From Maribacter thermophilus (lineage in GTDB: Bacteria > Bacteroidota > Bacteroidia > Flavobacteriales > Flavobacteriaceae), in contig NZ_LDAS01000001.1 of the NCBI RefSeq assembly GCF_001020565.1, positions 224,402 to 288,401 of the forward strand: a stretch of DNA of 64,000 nt. The letters are read 5' to 3'. Below the pieces are notes generated by a model. It searched no databases and had not been told where the DNA came from. It saw only the letters and a program-made list of their open reading frames with translations. A program made the position numbers and the translations under genes. This document shows positions 54,173-63,572 of this stretch, in pieces; positions within the stretch are counted from its first letter, which is position 1; every line of letters starts with the position of its first letter.

Positions 54173-54503
54173 GTTTTAAAGAAATACCAAGCTGTGATTT
54201 TTAACATTGGCTAATAATATATAGAACATCACTGTTTAATTTTCTATTATCAAATTAAGTATAGGAATAGGGGTTCTAAGTGGTTTAAGAACATTAAGGT
54301 ACAGATAATGAGCTGCATTCTTGTAGTATGAATTCGCTATAAGAACAAGTGAAGCGGTAGCCCATAATTCATATGGTTTTTGCTTAAAATTATGAACCCC
54401 CGACAATTTATAATTGTCGGGGGTTTAGTTTTACAACCAGTATAAGAGGCTACAACCGCTTATACAGTATATTGCTATGTAAGGATTAGTAAAGACCTAT
54501 TTG
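54173..54503. other. Non-coding stretch between tRNAs and GH109 gene
   Basis: No convincing gene. The stretch is AT-rich and ends in a second hairpin (54395-54425) that repeats the core CCCGACAAT/ATTGTCGGG of the tRNA terminator. No recognised RNA or TAnnTTTG motif was found between the two hairpins; a decayed gene or a small RNA cannot be excluded. Confidence 0.5.
54395..54425. terminator. Second hairpin with the tRNA-terminator core
   Basis: AACCCCCGACAATT and its complement around a TAT loop, with short T tracts (TTTAGTTTT) on the forward side. It may end the reverse-strand GH109 transcript or an unseen forward transcript. Confidence 0.6.
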
Positions 54504-55874
54504 TTAATAGGTCTCCTTTATCCAATTGTAAGGTTTTCTTTTAATCCACATACCTCTGGTGAAATCTGGTATTTCCTGTGGTTCCCCATTGTTTTCGATA
54601 GAGGCTTCCGATAACGGTGTTATAGAGCTCCATGCGGCGGCATCATAAGCATCCATTGGTGGAGCAATGTTTTGTTTAGCGGACTCTACAAAAGCGTTCA
54701 TTACAAAGAAATCCATTCCTCCGTGGCCGGCATCCTTGGCGTAATCACCGTATTTTTTCCAAAGAGGGTGCTCGTATTTTTTTAACCAAGAACCTGCATC
54801 ATCCCAACGGTGTGGTTGCGATTTTCCTTCTATATACATTCTATTGCCATCAACTTCCCATAAGCCGTTTACTCCTTGAACGCGGAAACCTAGCGAGTAA
54901 GGTCTTGGAAGGTTACAATCGTGTGTAATTATGATCGTCTCTCCCTTGGCCGTTTCTACTGTTGTGGTTATGACATCGCCTTGTTTCCAATCAAGTTTGG
55001 CATTAGGGTGGTTTTCGCCCCCTTTTGGGTGTTTTACGATATAATCGTGTAGCCCTCTTGGTTTACTTGCATGCGAAGTAAGGGAAACCAATCTGTTACC
55101 TCTGTTAATATCTGCCATAACGGCCACAGGCCCCAAACCATGTGTTGGGTACACATCGCCATTTCGTAATAAAGAGTGTTGGGTTCTCCATTTAGATTCT
55201 GAAATACCTTTTTCTCCAAACTCGACTCCTGGTCCGTAAGGATCTATACCGTCGTTGAATTTAACCCCTCTTAGATCGTGTTGGTACCCACAACGGAAAT
55301 GGGCCAACTCGCCAAACACATTTTGTTTTACCATGTTTAGAACGGCAAGCACATCTTGTCGGTAACAAACATTCTCCATAATCATAAGATGAGAGCCAGT
55401 ACGCTCATGCGTATTTACCAAGTCCCAACATTCTTCCAAAGTATTGGCAGCAGATACTTCCAATCCGGTGTATTTTCCTGCTTCCATTGCATCTACTGCC
55501 ATTCTTGTATGCCAAAGCCAAGGGGTAGATATCACGACCGCTTCTACATCATCATTTTCCAGCAGATTTTTATAATCGTGTTCGTTTTTATCAAAAACCA
55601 AGGGTTTCTTTTTGCCTTTCTCGGCTATTTTACCTTTTGCGATTTCTATTCTCTTTGGGTCGATATCGCATATGGCGGTAACGATTACATCATCTCTTAA
55701 CAAAAGGTTGTTTAAGTGGTTGGTGCCCCTTAGACCTACTCCTATAACTCCGACTTTTAATTTTTGACTATCCTTACCAGTGGTAAACTCAAGCGCGGAG
55801 GTTGGTAAAATTGCCATACCTAAACCGGCGGCAGATGTTTTTTTGATAAAATTTCTTCGATTATTCTGCATCAC
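54504..55874 (-). CDS. GH109-type Gfo/Idh/MocA glycosidase, Tat-exported
   Basis: A 456-residue Gfo/Idh/MocA protein. A twin-arginine signal (NNRRNFIKKTSAAGLGMAILP) points to Tat export with bound cofactor. The NAD motif is 'VGVIGVGLRGTNH' (about 42-54). 'NVCYRQDVLAVLNMVKQ', 'HFRCGYQHDLRGVKFN', and 'YPTHGLGPVA' agree with GH109 alpha-N-acetylgalactosaminidases such as the Elizabethkingia enzyme, which works by NAD-assisted elimination. The substrate here may differ. It is divergent from the hybrid sensor of a SusC/D locus, so I count it as part of that locus. Confidence 0.85.
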   Translation of the reverse strand: MMQNNRRNFIKKTSAAGLGMAILPTSALEFTTGKDSQKLKVGVIGVGLRGTNHLNNLLLRDDVIVTAICDIDPKRIEIAKGKIAEKGKKKPLVFDKNEHDYKNLLENDDVEAVVISTPWLWHTRMAVDAMEAGKYTGLEVSAANTLEECWDLVNTHERTGSHLMIMENVCYRQDVLAVLNMVKQNVFGELAHFRCGYQHDLRGVKFNDGIDPYGPGVEFGEKGISESKWRTQHSLLRNGDVYPTHGLGPVAVMADINRGNRLVSLTSHASKPRGLHDYIVKHPKGGENHPNAKLDWKQGDVITTTVETAKGETIIITHDCNLPRPYSLGFRVQGVNGLWEVDGNRMYIEGKSQPHRWDDAGSWLKKYEHPLWKKYGDYAKDAGHGGMDFFVMNAFVESAKQNIAPPMDAYDAAAWSSITPLSEASIENNGEPQEIPDFTRGMWIKRKPYNWIKETY

Positions 55875-56217
55875 GTTCTTTTATATTTAGATCTTTGTTG
55901 ATTTTCTTGTTCAAGTTTGTTTTGTTCGATGAGGTGTAAATTTCAGACAATTAGGTGTTGTTCTTAGTTGACATAATGGTTAATCTTAGGGGGTTTTTTT
56001 ATCGATTCTTAATAAATATGTTAATTGGCTCTTAATTTTATTGCACTGGTGAAGTTTACTTATAAAATTTATCTAATTGTTACTAAATTCTCATAGAACG
56101 ATGATAGATTTGTTGCGGATAAGAGATGGGAGTAGAAACCAATTATGGAAATGACGATTAAACAATATAGATATTAACTTCATTTTAAACAAAATATACG
56201 TAGTATTTATATGTAGT
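55875..56217. other. Divergent regulatory region between GH109 and hybrid sensor genes
   Basis: No gene. The forward side carries a TAGATTTG element (56105) and a short frame of 11 codons (56126-56161) with no support. A well-spaced promoter for the GH109 gene was not found. The sensor probably acts elsewhere or here on its own locus, as hybrid sensors usually do. Confidence 0.5.
56105..56112 (+). promoter_or_regulatory. Candidate -7 element for the hybrid sensor gene
   Basis: TAGATTTG fits TAnnTTTG; a TTG at 56077-56079 lies 25 bp upstream. It implies a leader of about 100 nt. Confidence 0.4.
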
Positions 56218-59200
56218 TTGAGCACTTTGCTTGTACTAATGGGCATGCTTTTTACCAGTATGGGCCTTTTTGCCCAGAACGAGCGTTCCAACTTTGTTCA
56301 TTTGTCCAGAAATTTTCTTGCGTATTCAGAGATAACCTATGATGATCTTGGCTTTGTATGGATTTCAGGTGCACAAGGTCTTTATAAGTATGATGGTTAT
56401 GATTTTGAGCTAAGGCCCTATACATCCTATTTTGGTGATGGTTTTTCGTATAAATCCCCTGTGCTCCTTCATCGAGACCCAAATAGACGTTTATGGATCG
56501 CATCTACCTTGCAAGAGGTATCTTATATGAATACTAGGGGAGAAGTCGTTAAAATTGGTTTGAATACTGATATTAACGAAAAAATAGCAGCAGTCTCTTC
56601 CAATGAAGAGGTTGTTTGGTTTGGTACCGATACTGGTAAACTATATTATTATAGAAATAGTACGGAAACTATTGAGCCCATTTTGGTGTTGCCGAATGAG
56701 ACTATTGAGAGAGAAACAGCAATAGTGGATATCGCGGTAGATGCTAAAAATGGTGTCTGGGCCAGCTTTGTAGATGGTACGATCTACCATTATGATGCCG
56801 ATAAAAAGTTATGGAGCAGGCTAGAGGCTCCCGTTACATCTTTTGGTACCGATCTGATCAAGTTGGAAGTGGATAAGAAAGGCCATTTATGGATCGCTAC
56901 TGAATTGCATGGTTTGTTAAAGCTAGATCCCCAAAAAAATGAATTTGTACAATTTGCGCAGAACATTGATTTTTCGGAAGAGGATAAATATCCCATGTTC
57001 ATAGCCTTATATTGTGATAGTGGGGGAAATATTTGGGCAGGTACCGATGGCGATGGTTTTTTTAGAATCGACCCTGATACGGGTCAGGTAGATAATTTTA
57101 AACCTAATCCACTTAATAAATTTTCCATTAGCAACGCCACGATCACCAAAATAGGTGAAGATGCCAGTCAAAATATTTGGGTGGTGACCAAAGAAGGGCA
57201 AATAGATATTCTGCCAAAAGTAAACCCTGCGATTAGTTATTATAGTGGTAGCAAGGAAGAAATACCCACTAAGACTTTGTCCATTATGCAAACCCCGGAT
57301 AGTATTCTGTGGTTTGGTAGCGATGGCAAGGGGCTGACGGGTATGAATGTCGATGGGACCAAGACATTGTATTCTATGGATAAGGGTGCAGATATACCTT
57401 TTAAAGGGAAGTTTGTACAATCTATGGCGGTAGATTCGCTCGGAAATTTATGGGTGGGTACCTACCAAAACGGACTTTGGGTCTTAAGGCATGGTGAACG
57501 CAACAAGCCCTTAGAAGTTGAGGTGAGAGATGGTGCTGGGCATAGGGTAACCGATATTAGAACCATTTTTGTAGATTCTAAGGGAAGGGTGTGGACCGCC
57601 TCTAGGTCGTCATTAAACATTTACAATGAAAAAGGGGAAGTGTTGGCCATATACGACAACAATGAATACGGTTTGTCGGGGAAGGTCATAGATTGGTTGA
57701 TGGAAGATGACCAAGGGGGCATTTGGATAAGCCAAGAGCCTGGAATGCTTTTTAGATTCAATGAAAGTAAAGGGCTTAAAAATCCCGTATTTGAACCCGT
57801 AGCTTACCATGAACCGGAATTGGATAAGGAAGATTATTCCATAATAGCTATGGATAAGGATAGTGAAGGAAAACTCTGGTTTCTTACAAAATCCCGTTTC
57901 TTAATAAAGTTCGACCCAGTAGAACGCTCGTATATCTCATTAAGGGAAGAAAAAGGATTAAGGGAGATTACAATAGCTTCCATTTTGACCCAGTCCAATA
58001 ACGAATTATGGTTGGGAAGTTCGCAAGGAATACATCATTACGATCTTGAAACAAAAAATCTGGAATCATACTACCGTATAGATGGGTTACAGGGCGATTC
58101 TTTTCTTACAAAAAGTGTCTACAGGTCCTCTGACGGACAATTGTACTTTGGAGGAGGCGATGGAGTTAGTGCCTTTAAACCGGAATCTATGGAAAAAAAA
58201 GATTCCAATGCCAAGTTGTATATAAGCCAGATAGAGGTGTTGAACAAGCCCATTCAACATTTTTATCCTTCGATGGATAATGAAAGAGTAGAGTTTCTGG
58301 ATGAGTTGAAATTAGAAGCTGGGCAAACATCGTTTTCATTCCAATTTGCGGCCTTAGATAATATTTTAGCGCCTAATTACCAATATGCCTATAGGCTAAA
58401 GGGGTTTGATGAAGATTGGATAGAACCTAAATCTAACAGGATAGCCTCTTATACCAACATACCCTATGGCAACTATGTTTTTGAAGTCCGTGCAGGCTCT
58501 AAGAAGGGAATTTGGGATTTGACCACAAAACAGATTAAGCTATACATTGCACCTCCGTGGTGGCAATCTACATGGGCATACATAGTCTACGGTTTATTGG
58601 CGCTTGCCATGTTCTATGGTATCTACGAATGGCTGATATTAAGATATCGATTACAACAAGAGTCGTGGAAGGGGGCCAAAGAAAAGGAGATGTACGACAT
58701 GAAGGTAGATTTTTTTGTGAAGATGTCGCACGAGGTACAAACACCTTTAACACTGATCTTGGCCCCTATAGATGATATGCTGAACAAGGCAGTGGCCTCT
58801 GGTAATGAATTGCTAAAGAACAGGTTGCACCTAATTAGGAACAATGCAAAGAGACTTTCGCGTATAGCCTCTGAACTTACCAATCTTAGGGATAAGGAAG
58901 TCAATAAATTGCAGATACGTGCTACTAAGAACAACTTTATATCCAACATAAGGTCGGTGGTGGTTTCCTTTGAGGAACAAGCGGCTTTTAAACAGCTCAA
59001 CTTTAACCAAAATTATCCTAAAGAAGACATTGTTTTTTGGTATGATAGGGATAAGATAGAGCATGTGATATACAATTTATTGTCGAATGCGATAAAATTT
59101 ACCCCGAGCGGGGGAGAAGTATCTCTGAGCGTAGAATATAATAAGAAACAAAAGTCTGTAGAGCTTCGGGTATCGGATTCTGGACCGGGTATTCCCGTAA

Positions 59201-60306
59201 AAGATCAAGAAAAAATATTCAAATTGTTTTACCGTTCTGATCTCGGAAGACAAAGTACAGATTCTTCGGGTATTGGGTTGGCGTTGGCAAAAGAGTTGAT
59301 AGAGCTTCATCATGGAGAAATAGGTGTTGCCTCAAAACAGGGAAAAGGGGCTACATTTAAAGTAAAGCTTTTTACACGGGAGAACTTGTTTTCCTCAGAA
59401 GAAAAGTTGTTCGAGGAAAGCGAGCCCATTGAACTAAAGGAAAAGAAAGATAATAGCCCGGTCCCCGTTAGAGGACGTCTTGTAGGTGCCAAGCAAGAAC
59501 CTAAAGGACACACCATACTGGTCATCGAGGATCATGTAGAAATGCAAATGTTTCTAAAAGATGAATTAAGGGGCAAATACCAGGTATGTTTGGCGGATAA
59601 TGGTAAAAAGGGTGTGGAGTTGGCCAAAGAAATACTGCCAGATCTTATTATTTGTGATGTAATGATGCCCGAGATGAACGGTATCGAAGTCTGTGAACGA
59701 CTACAGGAAGAAAAATTAACCGCTACCATACCTATAATATTGCTTACGGCTGTAGATGCGCCAGAGACAAGAATTGCCGGGTATAAGTCCGGAGCCATTT
59801 CGTATGTTCAAAAACCTTTTAATTTCAGGGAGCTCTCCTTGGTCATACAGAATATAATGAACGGTAGGGAAAAGGCCATGGAGCAACTAAAGGGAAAACT
59901 GGTGGCGACCCCATTGCCCAATCAAATGCAGTCGAAAGAAGATGCATTTATCTCAGAACTGGTGGCGGCGCTCAACGAACATTTGGAAGAACCCGATTTT
60001 CGTTTGGAAGATTTGGCCAATACACTTAATATGAGCTATTCGGTAATCTATAGAAAATGCCAAAAAATACTCGGTAAATCGCTTGTAGAGTTACATAGGA
60101 CCTTAAAATTGAAAAGAGCGGCACAACTTATTGTAGAAAGTGGATATGGAGTTTCTGAGGCAGCCTTTATCGTAGGGTATAAAGATGCCAAATATTTTAG
60201 CCAAAGTTTTAAAAAAGCATTTGGCAAATCTCCTTCGACCTTAAAAAAGGAAGTACAACAGAAAGAGGGAGAAATTAACCTCGAAGACCTTGGAATCAAA
60301 ATTTAA
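56218..60306 (+). CDS. Hybrid two-component sensor/regulator (HTCS)
   Basis: A 1362-residue single-chain sensor and transcription factor. The periplasmic part is a two-component propeller with many blades ('GHLWIATELHGLL', 'GNIWAGTDGDGFF', 'GNLWVGTYQNGLW'), then a Y_Y_Y domain ('YAYRLKGFDEDWIEP'), one membrane helix (about 782-803), HisKA with His838 (MSHEVQTPLTLI), HATPase ('NLLSNAIKFTPSGGE'), a receiver with Asp1147 (ICDVMMPEMNG), and an AraC-type HTH at the end. It should sense a glycan in the periplasm and activate the SusC/SusD genes next to it. The start is a TTG; no ATG fits, and the short N-terminus lacks the Lys expected of a signal peptide. Confidence 0.93.
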   Translation: MSTLLVLMGMLFTSMGLFAQNERSNFVHLSRNFLAYSEITYDDLGFVWISGAQGLYKYDGYDFELRPYTSYFGDGFSYKSPVLLHRDPNRRLWIASTLQEVSYMNTRGEVVKIGLNTDINEKIAAVSSNEEVVWFGTDTGKLYYYRNSTETIEPILVLPNETIERETAIVDIAVDAKNGVWASFVDGTIYHYDADKKLWSRLEAPVTSFGTDLIKLEVDKKGHLWIATELHGLLKLDPQKNEFVQFAQNIDFSEEDKYPMFIALYCDSGGNIWAGTDGDGFFRIDPDTGQVDNFKPNPLNKFSISNATITKIGEDASQNIWVVTKEGQIDILPKVNPAISYYSGSKEEIPTKTLSIMQTPDSILWFGSDGKGLTGMNVDGTKTLYSMDKGADIPFKGKFVQSMAVDSLGNLWVGTYQNGLWVLRHGERNKPLEVEVRDGAGHRVTDIRTIFVDSKGRVWTASRSSLNIYNEKGEVLAIYDNNEYGLSGKVIDWLMEDDQGGIWISQEPGMLFRFNESKGLKNPVFEPVAYHEPELDKEDYSIIAMDKDSEGKLWFLTKSRFLIKFDPVERSYISLREEKGLREITIASILTQSNNELWLGSSQGIHHYDLETKNLESYYRIDGLQGDSFLTKSVYRSSDGQLYFGGGDGVSAFKPESMEKKDSNAKLYISQIEVLNKPIQHFYPSMDNERVEFLDELKLEAGQTSFSFQFAALDNILAPNYQYAYRLKGFDEDWIEPKSNRIASYTNIPYGNYVFEVRAGSKKGIWDLTTKQIKLYIAPPWWQSTWAYIVYGLLALAMFYGIYEWLILRYRLQQESWKGAKEKEMYDMKVDFFVKMSHEVQTPLTLILAPIDDMLNKAVASGNELLKNRLHLIRNNAKRLSRIASELTNLRDKEVNKLQIRATKNNFISNIRSVVVSFEEQAAFKQLNFNQNYPKEDIVFWYDRDKIEHVIYNLLSNAIKFTPSGGEVSLSVEYNKKQKSVELRVSDSGPGIPVKDQEKIFKLFYRSDLGRQSTDSSGIGLALAKELIELHHGEIGVASKQGKGATFKVKLFTRENLFSSEEKLFEESEPIELKEKKDNSPVPVRGRLVGAKQEPKGHTILVIEDHVEMQMFLKDELRGKYQVCLADNGKKGVELAKEILPDLIICDVMMPEMNGIEVCERLQEEKLTATIPIILLTAVDAPETRIAGYKSGAISYVQKPFNFRELSLVIQNIMNGREKAMEQLKGKLVATPLPNQMQSKEDAFISELVAALNEHLEEPDFRLEDLANTLNMSYSVIYRKCQKILGKSLVELHRTLKLKRAAQLIVESGYGVSEAAFIVGYKDAKYFSQSFKKAFGKSPSTLKKEVQQKEGEINLEDLGIKI

Positions 60307-60606
60307 ATCCACTACAAATTAAGCTCATTCCTCTCTTGTTTAAAATGATGCTTTTTGTCTATTTGTTTGAGTTAATTTCAAAATTATGTTCAAAAGGTTG
60401 CAGAAAATCTCCTTTATTTTCGATTTGCTTAAAAATTCTACCCTAAGCGATTAAAAACACCCCCCTATACCCCATAGTGCTGATTAGATTTGAAACTACG
60501 TTAAGAAGGTGTTTGCGTATCGTTAACAAAATGTTCAGATATTCTAGGTAGAACATTTAACGGAGCACATTCTTGATAAACAGTAAACTAGTACTAACTC
60601 AAAAAA
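60307..60606. other. Regulatory gap between hybrid sensor and susC genes
   Basis: No gene. It is AT-rich, with a TAGATTTG element (60485), a C-rich tract near 60460, and 'GTTAAC' about 70 bp upstream of the susC ATG. It should contain the sensor's binding site, which I could not identify. Confidence 0.45.
60485..60492 (+). promoter_or_regulatory. Candidate -7 element for susC/susD
   Basis: TAGATTTG fits TAnnTTTG but no -33 is visible, as might be expected of an activator-dependent promoter. It is 114 bp before the susC start. Confidence 0.4.
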
Positions 60607-63555
60607 ATGAATATGGATAGATTTTCGAGGAGGTTAAGGGGCTTTACCCTCTTACTCATTTTTGTTGCCGTGAATTTTACGGCCACTGCTCAAGAGAGCA
60701 CATTAACAGGTGTTGTTACCGATGCCGATAACGAAATTCCTATTGCAGGGGCAAGTATTGTTATCCAAGGAAAACAAAAGGGAACCGTAACCGACTTTGA
60801 CGGTAATTTTACGTTAAACGTACATGCCGATGATGTTATTTTGGTCAGTTACATTGGCTACGAGACAAAGGCGATTCCTGTAAACGGCCGTTCTAGTTTG
60901 CAGATTTTATTAAAAGAAGAGGTGTCTGAGTTACAAGAGGTGATTGTAACCGGATATACTTCAAAACGCAAGTCGGAGGTAACGTCATCTGTTGCCACGG
61001 TAGATGCGGAAGAGCTTACAGATGTTGTCACTCCAAATGTTTCAACAATGTTACAAGGTAAGGCATCGGGTGTACAGGTTGTGCAGTCTAGTGGTCAACC
61101 AGGTTCTACACCAAGCATTAGTATAAGGGGCTTGTCTTCTATAAATGGTAATGTGGCCCCACTTTGGGTAGTGGATGGTATGATCATGCACACAACGCCT
61201 AATATCAACCCTGTAGAGATCAATTCTATTTCTGTATTAAAAGATGCATCTGCAACGGCATTGTATGGTTCTAGAGGTGCAAATGGGGTAATTGTGGTAA
61301 CTACAAAACAAGGTACATCTGACAAGGCCACATTTTCATTGTCCTCTAGGGTAGGTTATTCTAATTTAAACCAAGGAAACTTTGAAGTAATGAATTCGGG
61401 CCAATTATACGACCATTACCTATCGTACAGTAATCAGGAGAATATTCCTGCTTGGTTCGATGAAAGTTTAAAGGATACCGATTACGATTGGTTCGACAAT
61501 GGAACCCAAACTGGCATGCTACAAGATTATAGTATGGTCTTTACCGGTGGTACCGAAAAATCTAAAACATTTGCTTCTTTAGGATATTATAACGAGACAG
61601 GAACGGTAAAAGGGTATGATTATGATCGGGTGTCCTTTAGGTTAAACCATAGTTACGATGTTAACGATCGCTTGACCTTAAAACCAAGAGTCGCGGTAAG
61701 TTATGAAAAGACCAACAATCAGCAACATTCATTGTATGCTATGTATACGTACTTGCCATGGGATCAACCGTATGATGAGGAAGGTAATGTGATAAACCCT
61801 CAAGAAGCGGGTACTACATGGTATGGTAGAGATGCATCTAACTACCTGTACGACCTACAATGGAACTACAGTAAAAACAGAACACTGGAGCTATATACCA
61901 ATTTTGATTTTGAGTATGACCTTTTCAAAAATGTGAAGTTCATATCTACCAACGGTGTTTCTTTCTATTACACCAACGGATTATCATATACCGACCCGTC
62001 GTCGAACTCAGGATTGGCAACCAATGGATCCATAAACAAATCGAATGCCAAGCGAGTTACCAATTTTACCAACCAAATGCTTAAATACTCCAATAATTTT
62101 GGCAAACATTATGTAAACGCTTTGGTTGCCTATGAGTATAACGATTATAAGTACGAGAGCGATTCGGCAACGGGTTACGGTATTGTAACCGGTACGGAGA
62201 TATTGGGTAATGCAGCTACCCCTGCTGCCGTAGATGGTTTGACCAACGATTATGCCCTACAGTCCTATTTCTTTAATGGTGATTATTCTTATGATTCTAA
62301 ATACATGGCCCAGGTTTCGGTAAGAAGGGATGGGGCATCTAATTTTGGTGCCGATAACCAATACGGTACGTTTTACTCTGGGAGTTTAGGATGGAACATT
62401 CACAACGAAGACTTTTTTAAAGCGGACTGGGTAGATCAATTAAAGCTTAGGGTAAGTTATGGGTCGGTAGGTAACCGTCCAAGCTCTTTGTACCCACAGT
62501 ACGACCTTTACAGCTTAACCAATGTGTATGATGGTTACACGGCCACTACACCTTCACAATTAGGAAACGATGACCTTTCTTGGGAAAAGTCGTACCTATC
62601 CAACTTTGGTATAGATACCAGGTTCTTTAACCGAATCAATTTCTCGGCAGAATATTATATCAAAGATACTTCAGACCTTCTTTATTATGTAACACTACCT
62701 TCTACCAGTGGTTATACAGGTTATTGGGAGAATATTGGAGGTGTTAAGAACAAAGGTTTCGAAGCTTCTGTTTATGCCGATATCATTACCGGTGATGAAG
62801 GTAGCTTTACCTGGTCTTTAGGTGGAAACATCGGATTTAATAAAAACGAAATAACGGAATTGTACGAAGGTGCAGAAATAGATAGGGGTACCAAGGTATC
62901 ACGAGAAGGAGAGGACTACAACTCATGGTTTATGAGAAAATGGATGGGGGTTGATCCAGAAAACGGAGACCCACTTTGGGAAGTAGTTGATAGTGAAACA
63001 GGTGAAAAATCGGTTACCAACGATTACAACGCAGCTACTAAACAGATCGTAGGTACTTCGTCTCCTGATTTTTATGGAGGTTTTACCAGCTATTTTGATT
63101 ATAAAGGGTTTAGCCTGTCTACAAATTTCAATTTTGTAAGTGGGGGAAAAATCTATAATTACAGTCGAGAATTGTACGATTCCGATGGCGCTTATCCTAC
63201 CTATAACCAACAAGTTTTGTATGATGGTTGGTCTAGATGGGAAGAGCCTGGTGACATTGCTACACACCCAAAACTTGTGTACGGAGGAAATAACCTTTCG
63301 AATAAAACGTCTTCAAGATATTTGGAAGATGCCAGTTACCTTAGGTTAAGAAATATACAGTTGGGGTATTCATTACCTTCCAAAGCTATCGAGTCTATGG
63401 GGATTACCCATTTAGGATTCTATGTCTCGGGAGATAACCTATTCACTTTTACAGATTTCTCCGGTATGGATCCAGAAGTAGGATCGGATGGCTATTCCAG
63501 TTCTCTATATCCGGTATCAAAACGTTTTACTCTAGGGATCAACGTTTCATTTTAA
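60607..63555 (+). CDS. susC: SusC/RagA-type TonB-dependent outer membrane transporter
   Basis: A 982-residue transporter. The signal peptide ends near 'FTATAQE', then comes a carboxypeptidase-D-like regulatory domain ('TLTGVVTDADNEIPIAGASIVI', about 30-110), a TonB box-like 'EVIVTGYT', the plug with 'QGKASGVQVVQSSGQPGSTPSISIRG' and 'DASATALYGSRGANGVIVVTT', and a barrel ending in aromatic Phe (LGINVSF). It imports oligosaccharides delivered by SusD, the next gene. Confidence 0.96.
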   Translation: MNMDRFSRRLRGFTLLLIFVAVNFTATAQESTLTGVVTDADNEIPIAGASIVIQGKQKGTVTDFDGNFTLNVHADDVILVSYIGYETKAIPVNGRSSLQILLKEEVSELQEVIVTGYTSKRKSEVTSSVATVDAEELTDVVTPNVSTMLQGKASGVQVVQSSGQPGSTPSISIRGLSSINGNVAPLWVVDGMIMHTTPNINPVEINSISVLKDASATALYGSRGANGVIVVTTKQGTSDKATFSLSSRVGYSNLNQGNFEVMNSGQLYDHYLSYSNQENIPAWFDESLKDTDYDWFDNGTQTGMLQDYSMVFTGGTEKSKTFASLGYYNETGTVKGYDYDRVSFRLNHSYDVNDRLTLKPRVAVSYEKTNNQQHSLYAMYTYLPWDQPYDEEGNVINPQEAGTTWYGRDASNYLYDLQWNYSKNRTLELYTNFDFEYDLFKNVKFISTNGVSFYYTNGLSYTDPSSNSGLATNGSINKSNAKRVTNFTNQMLKYSNNFGKHYVNALVAYEYNDYKYESDSATGYGIVTGTEILGNAATPAAVDGLTNDYALQSYFFNGDYSYDSKYMAQVSVRRDGASNFGADNQYGTFYSGSLGWNIHNEDFFKADWVDQLKLRVSYGSVGNRPSSLYPQYDLYSLTNVYDGYTATTPSQLGNDDLSWEKSYLSNFGIDTRFFNRINFSAEYYIKDTSDLLYYVTLPSTSGYTGYWENIGGVKNKGFEASVYADIITGDEGSFTWSLGGNIGFNKNEITELYEGAEIDRGTKVSREGEDYNSWFMRKWMGVDPENGDPLWEVVDSETGEKSVTNDYNAATKQIVGTSSPDFYGGFTSYFDYKGFSLSTNFNFVSGGKIYNYSRELYDSDGAYPTYNQQVLYDGWSRWEEPGDIATHPKLVYGGNNLSNKTSSRYLEDASYLRLRNIQLGYSLPSKAIESMGITHLGFYVSGDNLFTFTDFSGMDPEVGSDGYSSSLYPVSKRFTLGINVSF

Positions 63556-63572
63556 CATTAAAAAAAGATAAC

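Noticed and set aside
56126-56161. Upstream 11-codon frame before the hybrid sensor
   Set aside because: Too short, with no amino acid bias or spacing that suggests a leader peptide.
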